Assembly (NCBI GenBank): GCA_018712835.1
Contig: DVGF01000032.1
Location: 1-40,981, forward strand
Reading direction: 5' to 3'
Origin: Candidatus Ventrenecus stercoripullorum
GTDB lineage: Bacteria > Bacillota_I > Bacilli_A > RF39 > UBA660
DNA length: 40,981 nucleotides
Of this stretch, positions 15,523 through 23,466 are shown in pieces. The notes under the pieces were generated by a model. It ran no database searches, had not been told where the DNA came from, and saw nothing but the letters and a program-made list of their open reading frames with translations. Each line of letters begins with the position of its first letter. Position 1 is the first letter of the stretch. Position numbers and translations under genes: made by a program.

Positions 15523-15628
15523 AATTGACGAGAAAATCTTGCAAAGAAAACAAAAAAACTTAAAATAAACATGAGAGGAAATAGAGTTATGAAAGAAGAA
15601 ATGTTAGAAAAGATAAAAAGGGATTATC
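15523..15628 (+). repeat. Direct repeat copy B
   Basis: Second copy of the 14857-14963 leader; similarity ends within codon 13 of the small frame that follows. Confidence 0.85.
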
Positions 15629-15657
15629 ATGATATTGAGAGAATTGGAGGTGCATAA
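15589..15657 (+). CDS. 22-codon truncated start of a duplicated gene, possible leader peptide
   Basis: It begins MKEEMLEKIKRDY exactly like the 14924 gene, then diverges and stops after 22 residues. The ribosome site of the next gene (GGAGGTG) lies inside its last codons and its stop is two bases before the next ATG, so translation would be coupled. It is most simply the front of a paralogue whose middle was deleted; a regulatory leader role is possible. Confidence 0.4.
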   Translation: MKEEMLEKIKRDYHDIERIGGA

Positions 15658-15659
15658 GA

Positions 15660-15902
15660 ATGAAAAATAAATCAATGAATTCTCCGATTTATCAAGAGGA
15701 TAATGGAACAAGTACGTATGTTAGAGTAGAAGATGTGGTTTACAATCGAATCGAGCCTCCTCCTATTGATTTCAAAGACGAATGGTATAAAGGAAACGAA
15801 TGGTATGAATTTAATAATATACAAAATACTTCTATATTAGACGCAACTGAACTAGGCCAAGAAGAAGCAGTCAAAAGGGTGTTAGTAAAAAGTAAAGAAT
15901 AA
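15660..15902 (+). CDS. Unrecognised 80-aa protein, shortened paralogue of the 14924 gene
   Basis: The C-terminal half (NIQNTSILDATELGQEEAVKRVLVKSKE) matches the C-terminal half of the 14924 product, while the N-terminal 50 residues differ and are rich in Tyr, Pro and acidic residues. It has a good ribosome site (GGAGGTG). It ends 18 bases before xerD and is probably co-transcribed with it. No function can be given. Taken with the duplicated leader, it looks like the product of tandem duplication followed by internal replacement. Confidence 0.6.
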   Translation: MKNKSMNSPIYQEDNGTSTYVRVEDVVYNRIEPPPIDFKDEWYKGNEWYEFNNIQNTSILDATELGQEEAVKRVLVKSKE

Positions 15903-15920
15903 GATAGAAAGGACGATGAT

Positions 15921-16799
15921 ATGACAACTTTAATAGAGGAATATCTAAATTATATAAAGAATATCCGTTCTTACAGTGATAATACGATAAGTGGCTATCA
16001 AAATGAACTTGCCAAATTCCAAAACTATTTAGAGGAACATTGCATCGATTTCAAAAAAATCACAAAAGACGAAATCTGGGAATATTTAAAATACTTAGAT
16101 ACTTTAAAATACTCCAATACTTCAATTTCTCGCCATATCAGTGCCTTAAGAAGTTTTTACAATTATTTAAAACAAAAAGAAATTATCGAAAATAATATCT
16201 TTAAAACAATTCGTAACCCTAAAATCAAAAGAAAACTTCCTAATGTCTTAAATTACGAAGAAATTCATGAATTATTTGAATTTAAAGAGTGCAACACCCT
16301 AAAAGAATACTTAACTCGCGCTTTATTTGAACTTTTTTACGCAACAGGGCTTCGAATTAGTGAATTAGTTTCTATCAAGCTCGAAGATATAAACTTTTCA
16401 GAACAAAGCCTGCGTGTTCTAGGAAAAGGAAAAAAGATGCGAATTGTTTATTTTGGAGAATATGCACGTGATGCTCTCACGGATTATTTAAGCATTCGAA
16501 AAACTCTTCAGAAAAAGCCAACCGACTATCTTTTCTTAAATTTACATGGCAACCCGATGAACCGTCGAACAGCGGAAGAAATCATTTATAAGAGAGTAGA
16601 GGAAGTTTCTTTAAATCATCACATTTCTGCCCATACTCTTCGTCATACCTTTGCAACACACATGTTAGAAAATGGAGCAGATATTAGAACCGTTCAAGAA
16701 CTATTAGGACACGAAAAACTTAGTACGACTCAAATATATACGCATTTAACCAGCGATTACTTAAGACAAGAATATTTCAAAAAAATGCCAAGGAAATAA
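15921..16799 (+). CDS. Tyrosine recombinase of the XerC/XerD type
   Basis: A 292-aa site-specific recombinase, full length for XerC/XerD, which resolve chromosome dimers at dif. Residues 1-85 form the SAM-like core-binding domain (IRSYSDNTISGYQNELAKF). The catalytic domain has Arg in ATGLRISELVS, Lys in GKGKKMRIV, His-x-x-Arg in HTLRHTFATHML, the second His in LLGHEKLSTTQ, and the tyrosine nucleophile in IYTHL. All six residues are present. I cannot tell XerC from XerD by eye. AGAAAGGACGATG precedes the start. No dif-like site was found nearby, and the repeats next to it make an integrase-like role worth considering. Confidence 0.9.
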   Translation: MTTLIEEYLNYIKNIRSYSDNTISGYQNELAKFQNYLEEHCIDFKKITKDEIWEYLKYLDTLKYSNTSISRHISALRSFYNYLKQKEIIENNIFKTIRNPKIKRKLPNVLNYEEIHELFEFKECNTLKEYLTRALFELFYATGLRISELVSIKLEDINFSEQSLRVLGKGKKMRIVYFGEYARDALTDYLSIRKTLQKKPTDYLFLNLHGNPMNRRTAEEIIYKRVEEVSLNHHISAHTLRHTFATHMLENGADIRTVQELLGHEKLSTTQIYTHLTSDYLRQEYFKKMPRK

Positions 16800-16837
16800 T
16801 AGAGTGTAACATATAAAGAGTGGAGGTTTTATTATAT

Positions 16838-17317
16838 ATGGATATTACCTATAAAAAAGATGACTTTTCTTTTCAATATCGTGTTTCTGCCTGCATCTTT
16901 AACAACGATATGACGAAAGTTCTTGTTTTCCAAGCAAAGGGAAGAGAAGTGCACTTATTAGTAGGCGGAAAAGTACATGAGTATGAAGAAAGTATCGACG
17001 CTTTAAAAAGAGAAGTAAAAGAAGAACTAGGATGGAGTCTGATAGATATTTCATTACTCGCTATCAGTGAAGAATTAGTTCATGACAAAGGACTAAATCA
17101 TCATCAAATAAACTTAATATATAAAGCAATATATACTGGAGATATAAAAGAACAAGAATTTCACGGTCTGGAAGGTGAGTGGATTAGATTCAAATGGATT
17201 GACGTTGAGAAAACTGAAAACTATAAAATTTATCCAACTAAGATAAAAGAAATTATAAAAGACCCAAATAAAATGTATCATATCGTAGACAATTTGATAA
17301 AAAATGAAACCTTGTAA
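16838..17317 (+). CDS. Nudix hydrolase
   Basis: A 159-aa Nudix-family pyrophosphohydrolase. The signature G-x5-E-x7-REUxEExGU is intact in GGKVHEYEESIDALKREVKE followed by ELGW (about residues 48-71). Flanking sequence (RVSACIFNNDMTKVLVFQAK, FKWIDVEKTENYKIYPTKI) resembles ADP-ribose- or nucleotide-cleaving members, but the substrate cannot be read from sequence. The ATG at 16838 is nine bases after GGAGGTT; a GTG at 16820 overlaps that ribosome site and is not the start. A promoter for a separate short transcript overlaps its stop codon. Confidence 0.88.
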   Translation: MDITYKKDDFSFQYRVSACIFNNDMTKVLVFQAKGREVHLLVGGKVHEYEESIDALKREVKEELGWSLIDISLLAISEELVHDKGLNHHQINLIYKAIYTGDIKEQEFHGLEGEWIRFKWIDVEKTENYKIYPTKIKEIIKDPNKMYHIVDNLIKNETL

Positions 17318-17340
17318 AAACGAGTGTTTTATGCTAAGAT
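17312..17340 (+). promoter_or_regulatory. Promoter of the candidate small RNA
   Basis: TTGTAA (17312-17317), 17-base spacer, extended -10 TGCTAAGAT ending 17340. It overlaps the Nudix stop codon. Confidence 0.55.
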
Positions 17341-17346
17341 GTATAT

Positions 17347-17464
17347 AGATGAAAGAAATTTCATAAAATAAAAAAGGATACATCTGAAGTGATGATCAGA
17401 TGCAATCCCATATTATTGTGATTGGCACCCGATTCAGCAATGCTGATTAGGTGCCTTAATTTTT
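17347..17464 (+). ncRNA. Candidate structured small RNA of about 118 nt
   Basis: No open frame of useful size is present. After the promoter come three adjacent hairpins: CATCTGA/TCAGATG (17381-17402, eight-base loop AGTGATGA), CAATC/GATTG (17403-17424), and a strong one, GGCACC...GGTGCC enclosing TCAGC-AAT-GCTGA (17424-17455), then TTAATTTTT as a terminator. I do not recognise the family; it does not match the conserved cores of riboswitches I know. It may be an independent small RNA, since htpG has its own promoter 130 bases on. Between 17465 and 17578 I see only AT-rich sequence. Confidence 0.45.
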
Positions 17465-17578
17465 AAATATCTATTTAAAAATTACTATTAACAAATGGTG
17501 TATTATGCTATATAAGTTTTTCTCGCTTTACAAGAAAAAGATGTCGAAATATTTTCTTGTTTATTTTTCACAAAAACA

Positions 17579-17605
17579 TTAGCACTCAATCGTTGACATT
17601 GCTAA
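17579..17605 (+). promoter_or_regulatory. CIRCE-like operator (HrcA site) of htpG
   Basis: TTAGCACTC, nine bases, CATTGCTAA. The CIRCE consensus is TTAGCACTC-N9-GAGTGCTAA; the left arm is perfect and the right arm matches seven of nine. It covers the -35 of the htpG promoter, the right place for repression by HrcA. Confidence 0.75.
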
Positions 17606-17621
17606 AAAATGGTGTTACACT
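17593..17621 (+). promoter_or_regulatory. Promoter of htpG
   Basis: TTGACA (17593-17598) lies within the CIRCE-like spacer and right arm; 17 bases later is TACACT (17616-17621). TATACT at 17621 is a less well spaced alternative. Confidence 0.6.
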
Positions 17622-17643
17622 ATACTCGTGAAAGGTGATGAAA

Positions 17644-19533
17644 ATGAAAAAAAAATTTAAAACAGAGTCCAAGAAATTGATGGATTTAATGATTAATTCT
17701 ATTTATACAAATAAAGAAATATTCTTAAGAGAAATCATATCGAATGCAAGTGATGCGATTGATAAACTGCATTACATGTCTCTAACAGATAAGAGTATCA
17801 AAGTAAATAAAAAAGACTTTGAAATATTCCTTACAATCAACAAAGAAAATAGAACACTTACTATAAGTGACAACGGAATTGGTATGGATAACGATGAGCT
17901 AGAAAACAATTTAGGTACTATAGCCAAATCTGGTTCAGAAGAATTTAAGAGTGATAACGAACACAAGAAAAACATTGATATTATAGGACAATTTGGTGTT
18001 GGTTTTTATTCAGCTTTTATGGTAGCCGAAAAAGTAGAAGTCTTATCTCGTAAATATGGCAGTGAAGAAGCTTATCTTTGGGAATCAACTGGTGTAGATG
18101 GATACACAATTACAAAGGCTGAAAAAGAAGGATATGGAACAGATATTATCTTAACAATCAAACCAGATACGGAAGAAGAAGACTATTCGAAATATTTAGA
18201 AACATATGAAATTGAAACTCTAGTACGTAAATACAGTGATTACATTACATACCCAATCAAAATGGAAGTAAGCCATACGCATTTAAAAGAAAAGAAAAAC
18301 GAAAATGATAAAGATGAATATGAAACAGTAACAGAAGTAGAAGTAATTAATTCTTTAACACCAATTTGGAGACGCGATAAGAAAAAAGTCAGTGATGAAG
18401 ATTATGACACATTCTATTCTGATAAATTTAACGATTATGAAAAACCATTAAGACATATTCATGTGAAAGCAGAAGGAACATTTGAATATAATGCTTTACT
18501 TTATATTCCTAGTCATGCTCCATATGACTTCTACACCAAAGATTATGAAAAAGGACTACAACTTTATTCTAACGGCGTTTTAATTATGGAGAAATGTAGT
18601 GACCTATTACCAGATTACTTTAGTTTTATGAAAGGTGTCGTAGATAGTCCAGATTTAACACTTAATATCTCAAGAGAAACGTTACAGCAAAATCGTATTT
18701 TAAAAACAATTGCAAATTCTATTGAGTCAAAGATAAAAAAAGAATTAGAAACAATGTTAGAAGAAAACAAAGAAGATTATGAAAAGTTCTTTAAAGACTT
18801 TGGTTTACAATTAAAATATGGTATTTATAACGATTTTGGTATGAACAAAGACAAACTTCAAGATTTATTAATCTATCATTCTTCTTTTGAAGATAAAACA
18901 ACAACATTAAAAGATTATGTTAGTAGAATGAAAACGGACCAAAAGAGTATCTACTATGCTTGTGGAGAAACTGTTGACAAAATAAAAATGTTACCACAAG
19001 TATCTGCTGCTACAGAAAAAGGGTATGAAGTGCTTTATTGTACCGACCCAGTAGATGAATTCGTCTTTATGACATTACGTAACTACATGGAAAAAGATTT
19101 CATTAATGTATGTGGCGAAAAGATGGATTTAGATACAGAAGAAGAAAAAGAAGAACTAAAAAAAGCCAATGAAGAAGCCAAAGACATATTCGATATTATG
19201 AAAGAGTCTGTTCCAGAAGTATCAGAAATCAGATTTACAAATAAATTAAAAGACCATCCAGTATGCTTGAGTAGTAAAGGAGATATTTCTGTAGAAATGG
19301 AAAAAGCCCTAAGCTCTATGCCAATTAATAATGGTATTAAAGCTAACAAAGTTCTAGAAATTAATCAAAATCATGAAATTGCTAAAACTCTAAAAAAACT
19401 ATCTAAGAAAGATAAAAAAGAATTAGAAGATTACGCCAAAGTATTATATGCCCAAGCACGTATGATTGAAGGTCTTCCTGTAGAAAACCCTACTGAAATA
19501 GCTTCATTAGTTTGCAAATATATGGTCAAATAG
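17644..19533 (+). CDS. htpG: Molecular chaperone HtpG (Hsp90)
   Basis: HtpG is the bacterial Hsp90, an ATP-dependent cytoplasmic chaperone. The protein is about 629 aa, full length. The N-terminal GHKL ATPase domain shows IFLREIISNASDAIDKL (Asn and Asp for Mg-ATP), TISDNGIGM (the nucleotide-contacting Asp), and GQFGVGFYSAFMVA. The middle domain includes TPIWRR and LNISRETLQQNRIL, with the catalytic-loop Arg. The C-terminal dimerisation domain ends normally. I take the ATG at 17644, six bases after GGTG; GTG 17635 and ATG 17638 overlap the ribosome site. The CIRCE-like operator indicates heat-shock control by HrcA, which differs from Bacillus subtilis, where htpG is outside the HrcA regulon. 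Confidence 0.96.
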   Translation: MKKKFKTESKKLMDLMINSIYTNKEIFLREIISNASDAIDKLHYMSLTDKSIKVNKKDFEIFLTINKENRTLTISDNGIGMDNDELENNLGTIAKSGSEEFKSDNEHKKNIDIIGQFGVGFYSAFMVAEKVEVLSRKYGSEEAYLWESTGVDGYTITKAEKEGYGTDIILTIKPDTEEEDYSKYLETYEIETLVRKYSDYITYPIKMEVSHTHLKEKKNENDKDEYETVTEVEVINSLTPIWRRDKKKVSDEDYDTFYSDKFNDYEKPLRHIHVKAEGTFEYNALLYIPSHAPYDFYTKDYEKGLQLYSNGVLIMEKCSDLLPDYFSFMKGVVDSPDLTLNISRETLQQNRILKTIANSIESKIKKELETMLEENKEDYEKFFKDFGLQLKYGIYNDFGMNKDKLQDLLIYHSSFEDKTTTLKDYVSRMKTDQKSIYYACGETVDKIKMLPQVSAATEKGYEVLYCTDPVDEFVFMTLRNYMEKDFINVCGEKMDLDTEEEKEELKKANEEAKDIFDIMKESVPEVSEIRFTNKLKDHPVCLSSKGDISVEMEKALSSMPINNGIKANKVLEINQNHEIAKTLKKLSKKDKKELEDYAKVLYAQARMIEGLPVENPTEIASLVCKYMVK

Positions 19534-19557
19534 TCAAGATTTCTTGGCTATTTTTTT
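19530..19557 (+). terminator. Intrinsic terminator of htpG
   Basis: ATAGTCAAG-ATTT-CTTGGCTAT (one G-T pair) followed by seven T; the last T bases begin the 65-bp dispersed repeat. Confidence 0.75.
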
Positions 19558-19616
19558 ACGTAAAGAGAACCAATAACATATTGAGAAACCACGAAAGCTG
19601 TATTACAATGAATACA
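19552..19616 (+). repeat. 65-bp dispersed repeat, copy 1
   Basis: Identical to 39765-39829 except one base (T for C in AAAGCTGTATT). It carries a complete promoter, TTGAGA (19581-19586)-17-TACAAT (19604-19609). The other copy drives an intact surface-protein gene; this one is followed by a Nudix gene and then the remains of a related surface-protein gene. Confidence 0.85.
19581..19609 (+). promoter_or_regulatory. Promoter inside repeat copy 1
   Basis: TTGAGA, 17 bases, TACAAT. A second extended -10, TGCTATAAT (19633-19641), lies just downstream and may be the native promoter of the Nudix gene. Confidence 0.55.
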
Positions 19617-19678
19617 AATAAAAGGTAAAAAGTGCTATAATTGTATTAACTTAAAAACAAAAAGGCGAGGAAAGACAG

Positions 19679-20125
19679 ATGAAAGAATTTAAACAATTAG
19701 GGGCCTATGGTTTAATTATTCAAGACGGTAAGATTTTACTTATTAAGAAATTTGGAGGCCCTTATGATGGAAAACTAGATTTACCAGGTGGAACAATAGA
19801 GTTCTGTGAAAGACCAGAAGAGGCTTTAAAAAGAGAGTTGATAGAAGAAGTTGGTATAGAAGTAGTTGATTGCCAATTATTTGATGCCGATTCTGTTGCC
19901 TTTGAATGGCAATTTAAAGAAAATGTTTTAGTGAAGGTTCATCATACTGGTATTTTCTTTAAAGTTTCAAATTATAATAATGAAATTAAGAAAGAAATAA
20001 AAGTGGATGAAGTAAATGATGATTCGCTTGGTGCAGAATTTTTTGATATTGCCAAATTATCTAAAAAGGAATTATCTGCTATTGCAATAATGGAATTAGA
20101 AAAATTAGGCTATAAACTTAATTAA
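19679..20125 (+). CDS. Nudix hydrolase (MutT-like)
   Basis: A 148-aa Nudix protein with a complete signature, GGTIEFCERPEEALKRELIEE followed by VG (about residues 39-61), preceded by LPGG as in MutT-type enzymes. Substrate is unknown; nucleotide or sugar-nucleotide pyrophosphates are typical. The ribosome site GGCGAGGAAAG supports the ATG at 19679. The gene sits exactly where the body of a surface-protein gene would be expected: a repeat promoter on its left, a decayed C-terminal fragment of the surface protein on its right. It is only distantly similar to the 16838 Nudix gene. Confidence 0.88.
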   Translation: MKEFKQLGAYGLIIQDGKILLIKKFGGPYDGKLDLPGGTIEFCERPEEALKRELIEEVGIEVVDCQLFDADSVAFEWQFKENVLVKVHHTGIFFKVSNYNNEIKKEIKVDEVNDDSLGAEFFDIAKLSKKELSAIAIMELEKLGYKLN

Positions 20126-20177
20126 TTAAAAGAAGTCTAGTAAGCACATAATTTTGCTTATTAGACTTTTTAAGTTC

Positions 20178-20455
20178 AACTACCCAAGGATACAAGAAGG
20201 ATTAAATATAATCTGTTTAAATAGTATTCAAAGTCTATATAAAGAAATGATTGTAAATACAGCCGGGAATTTATGGTATTGGCGTAGTTACAGTGATGTT
20301 ATAATAATAACTAGCTTTATAAAGGAAACATTCACGGAATGAGTCTCACTGGTTATCCTGGTCATAATATATATCCATCCCTATATCTAAGTTTCAATGT
20401 TAAAATTACTGGTGGAGATGGAAGTGAGTCTAATCCATTTACCTTAAGCCTTTAA
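20178..20455 (+). pseudogene. Decayed fragment of a surface protein like the 39852 product
   Basis: Two pieces in different frames match the 39852 protein. About 20187-20290 reads LNSIQSLYKEMIVNTAGNLWYW, parallel to LNSIQSPYKEMIGNAKWNLGG. About 20320-20455 reads GNIHGMSLTGYPGHNIYPSL then YLSFNVKITGGDGSESNPFT and stop, parallel to FPVLYLSSNVKITGGDGSES and the end of that protein. The sequence between is missing and a frameshift separates the parts. The whole N-terminus is gone. A 62-codon frame at 20154-20342 is a by-product of this remnant. Confidence 0.8.
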
Positions 20456-20472
20456 ATAAACAAATTCGTGTC

Positions 20473-20499
20473 AAGATATGTCAAAAGCATATCTTTTTT
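20473..20499 (+). terminator. Intrinsic terminator after the surface-protein remnant
   Basis: AAGATATG-TCAAAAG-CATATCTT followed by T. A TATAAT at 20513-20518 lies beyond it and is a probable -10 for ppdK, without a clear -35. Confidence 0.75.
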
Positions 20500-20557
20500 C
20501 TTTGAAAATAGATATAATGAACTTGGAGCATGATGTTAAGAAAAAGGAGAGTGTATA

Positions 20558-23185
20558 ATGATGCCAAAATATGTGTATTTATTCCTTGAAGGAAATAAAG
20601 ACATGAGAAATTTACTAGGAGGAAAGGGAGCTAATTTAGCAGAAATGACAAACATTGGCCTTCCTGTACCTCAAGGGTTTACTGTAACAACAGAAGCCTG
20701 CACAAATTATTATGATAATAATGAAACCATTAGTGAGGAAATTAAAACAGAAATTCTAGAAACCCTTGCTAAATTAGAAGAGATGACAGGCAAGAAATTT
20801 GGAGACCCTAAAAATCCGTTATTAGTAAGTGTTCGTAGTGGTGCACGTGCTAGTATGCCTGGAATGATGGATACCGTTTTAAACTTAGGGTTGAATGATG
20901 AAGTAGCTGAAAGCTTTACAGATATTACTGGAAATAAACGTTTCGTTTATGACTCTTATCGCCGTTTCATTCAAATGTATGCAGATGTCGTAAAAGGATA
21001 TTCTAAAAGTTTATTTGAAAGATATTTAGATGAAGTAAAGACAAGTAAAGGTGTAAAGTTTGATACTGATTTAACTGCGGAAGATATGGTGGAAATCACA
21101 AATCATTTTAAGAGTATTTATAAAGAAGTTGCTGGGGAAGATTTCCCTGTTGACCCTAAAGTACAACTTATCGAAGCTGTAACAGCAGTATTTAGAAGTT
21201 GGAATAACGAAAGAGCTATTTACTATAGAAGAATGAATGATATTCCATCTAGTTGGGGAACCGCAGTCAACGTTCAAGAAATGGTTTATGGAAATACTGG
21301 CGATAAATCAGGTACTGGTGTTGCCTTCACTAGAAATCCTGCAACAGGAGAAAAGAAACTATATGGCGAATATCTAATCAATGCCCAAGGTGAAGATGTC
21401 GTAGCAGGTATTCGTACACCAAGTCCAATTTCCAAACTAGAAGAAGATATGCCAGAAGTATATGAAGAATTTGTGCGTGTTGCAAATACTCTAGAAGATC
21501 ATTATAAAGACATGCAAGATATGGAATTTACTATTGAAAACGGAAAGCTTTTTATGCTTCAAACTAGAAATGGAAAAAGAACTGCTCAAGCTGCAGTGAA
21601 AATTGCCGTTGATTTAGTAAAAGAAGGAATGCTTACCAAAGAAGAAGCGTTACTAAAAGTAGAACCAAAACAATTAGAAGATTTGCTTCATCCAACGTTT
21701 GATACAGAGTCCCTTAAAAAAGGAACAGTGATAGCAACAGGTCTTGCAGCAAGCCCTGGAGCAGCAGCGGGACATATTTACTTTACAGCTGAAGATGCAA
21801 TTGCAGCCAACAATAATGGCGAGAAAGTTATCTTAGTGCGTTTAGAAACAAGCCCAGAAGATATTGAGGGAATGAACCATTCCGAAGGTATTTTAACTAT
21901 CCGTGGTGGAATGACTAGCCATGCTGCTGTTGTTGCACGTGGTATGGGAACATGTTGTGTCTCTGGTTGTGGAGAATTAACAATCGATGAAACAAAGAAA
22001 ACACTTACAACAAAAGACGGTAAAGTATATCACGAAAAAGATGAAATTAGCTTGGATGGCTCTACTGGTCATGTCTATGACGGAATACTAAAGACCTCAG
22101 CACCAACCATCAGTGGTGACTTTGAAGAATTTATGAGTTGGGCAGATGAAGTGCGAAAACTAAAGGTTCGTGCCAATGCAGATAATCCAAGAGACGCTCG
22201 CCAAGCAGCAACTTTTGGAGCAGAAGGAATTGGCTTATGCCGTACAGAGCACATGTTCTTCGACACAAAAAGAATTTTCCATTTTAGACAAATGATTATG
22301 GCGGATACAAAAGAAGAAAGAGAAAAAGCTCTAGAATATATCTTGCCATACCAACAAGAAGACTTTGCAGAACTATACCGAGTAATGGCACCAAATCCAG
22401 TAGTTATTCGTTATCTAGACCCACCATTGCATGAATTCTTACCAAAAGAAGAAAAAGAAATTAAAGAACTTGCAGAGAGTCTAAATATCTCTTATGAAAA
22501 ATGCGTTTCTAGAATTGATTCATTAAAAGAATTCAATCCAATGATGGGACACAGAGGCTGTAGACTTGCCATTACTTATCCGGAAATTGCAGTAATGCAA
22601 ACCAAAGCTGTAATAGGTGCGGCAATCGAAGTCCAAAAAGAAGGATTAAACATTAAACCAGAAATTATGATACCGTTAGTAGGAAGTACCAAAGAATTAT
22701 CTTATTTAAGGGAAATCGTTACAAAAACTGCAGATGAATTAATCAAAAAAGAAAACGTAAAAATGGAATATGAAATTGGTACAATGATTGAAATACCAAG
22801 AGCGGCTTTAATTGCAGATAAGATAGCCGAATATGCAGACTTCTTCTCATTTGGTACAAACGACTTAACACAAATGACATTTGGTTTCTCAAGAGACGAT
22901 GCTGGAAAATTCTTAAATGATTATTATAAAAAACAAATCTTCGAATCTGACCCATTTGCTCGTCTTGACCAAGAAGGAGTAGGACAACTTGTAAAAATGG
23001 CTGCAGAAAAAGGCAGAAGTGCAAATCCAAATATTTCATTAGGTGTCTGTGGTGAACATGGTGGAGACCCATCAAGTATTGAATTCTGCCATAATGTAGG
23101 ATTAGATTATGTAAGTTGCTCTCCATTTAGAGTGCCAGTTGCTAGACTTGCTGCTGCTCAAGCTGCAATTAAATCTGGCAAGTAA
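20558..23185 (+). CDS. ppdK: Pyruvate, phosphate dikinase
   Basis: PPDK interconverts pyruvate, ATP and phosphate with PEP, AMP and pyrophosphate; in anaerobic Bacillota it commonly works in glycolysis or gluconeogenesis with pyrophosphate. The protein is 875 aa, full length. In order: N-terminal ATP-grasp nucleotide domain (GGKGANLAEMTNIGLPVPQGF, SVRSGARASMPGMMDTVLNLG), the swivelling phosphohistidine domain with TIRGGMTSHAAVVARGMGT (catalytic His, about residue 454), and the C-terminal PEP/pyruvate barrel (GLCRTEHMFF, EIGTMIEIPRA, FSFGTNDLTQMT). The conserved end CGEHGGDP ... SCSPFRVPVARLAAAQA is intact. GGAGAG precedes the ATG; a second ATG follows at once. Single-gene unit with its own terminator. 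Confidence 0.97.
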   Translation: MMPKYVYLFLEGNKDMRNLLGGKGANLAEMTNIGLPVPQGFTVTTEACTNYYDNNETISEEIKTEILETLAKLEEMTGKKFGDPKNPLLVSVRSGARASMPGMMDTVLNLGLNDEVAESFTDITGNKRFVYDSYRRFIQMYADVVKGYSKSLFERYLDEVKTSKGVKFDTDLTAEDMVEITNHFKSIYKEVAGEDFPVDPKVQLIEAVTAVFRSWNNERAIYYRRMNDIPSSWGTAVNVQEMVYGNTGDKSGTGVAFTRNPATGEKKLYGEYLINAQGEDVVAGIRTPSPISKLEEDMPEVYEEFVRVANTLEDHYKDMQDMEFTIENGKLFMLQTRNGKRTAQAAVKIAVDLVKEGMLTKEEALLKVEPKQLEDLLHPTFDTESLKKGTVIATGLAASPGAAAGHIYFTAEDAIAANNNGEKVILVRLETSPEDIEGMNHSEGILTIRGGMTSHAAVVARGMGTCCVSGCGELTIDETKKTLTTKDGKVYHEKDEISLDGSTGHVYDGILKTSAPTISGDFEEFMSWADEVRKLKVRANADNPRDARQAATFGAEGIGLCRTEHMFFDTKRIFHFRQMIMADTKEEREKALEYILPYQQEDFAELYRVMAPNPVVIRYLDPPLHEFLPKEEKEIKELAESLNISYEKCVSRIDSLKEFNPMMGHRGCRLAITYPEIAVMQTKAVIGAAIEVQKEGLNIKPEIMIPLVGSTKELSYLREIVTKTADELIKKENVKMEYEIGTMIEIPRAALIADKIAEYADFFSFGTNDLTQMTFGFSRDDAGKFLNDYYKKQIFESDPFARLDQEGVGQLVKMAAEKGRSANPNISLGVCGEHGGDPSSIEFCHNVGLDYVSCSPFRVPVARLAAAQAAIKSGK

Positions 23186-23225
23186 ATAGTAATATTGAAG
23201 TGTTTTTAACTCGTATTTATTGTAT

Positions 23226-23265
23226 GACTAAGATGTTAGAATTGGTTACATCTTAGTCTTTTTTT
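23226..23265 (+). terminator. Intrinsic terminator of ppdK
   Basis: GACTAAGATGT pairs perfectly with ACATCTTAGTC (11 pairs, 11-base loop), followed by a T run. Confidence 0.9.
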
Positions 23266-23301
23266 GAAGATTTAAACTTTTAGGAGATTGCCATATAAAA
23301 T

Positions 23302-23321
23302 ACTATTTTGCTTAAAATAGT
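23302..23321. other. Perfect small hairpin in the ppdK-glyS intergenic region
   Basis: ACTATTTT-GCTT-AAAATAGT, eight pairs with a four-base loop. No T run follows; function unknown. Confidence 0.4.
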
Positions 23322-23361
23322 AAAATAAAAATCGCCTGCAACCCTAAGTGTCGAAGATAAA

Positions 23362-23400
23362 TTGAACGATTGAACGATTTTTTGAACGATTGAACGATTT
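23362..23400 (+). repeat. Tandem 19-bp repeat of TGAACGATT units
   Basis: TTGAACGATTGAACGATTT occurs at 23362-23380 and again at 23382-23400, so TGAACGATT appears four times in 39 bases. It lies just upstream of the promoter at 23416 and could be a protein-binding array; I see no other copy in the window. Confidence 0.7.
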
Positions 23401-23415
23401 ATTATACAATACTAA

Positions 23416-23444
23416 TTGAAATTTTCGGAAAAATATAGTATATT
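23416..23444 (+). promoter_or_regulatory. Promoter of the tandem-repeat RNA
   Basis: TTGAAA (23416-23421), 17-base spacer, TATATT (23439-23444). Confidence 0.5.
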
Positions 23445-23466
23445 GACATCACACAGAGATATGTGA

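Noticed and set aside
17347-17464. A known riboswitch controlling htpG
   Set aside because: The unit has its own terminator and htpG has its own promoter; none of the riboswitch cores I know was matched.
20154-20342. 62-codon frame as a real small gene
   Set aside because: Its sequence matches part of the 39852 surface protein (LNSIQSxYKEMI) with no start context, so it is a pseudogene fragment.
22743-23126. 127-codon minus-strand frame inside ppdK
   Set aside because: It is antisense to the conserved PPDK C-terminal domain and has no ribosome site or family similarity.
23362-23400. CRISPR-like repeats
   Set aside because: The repeats are contiguous with no spacers and there are no cas genes in the window.
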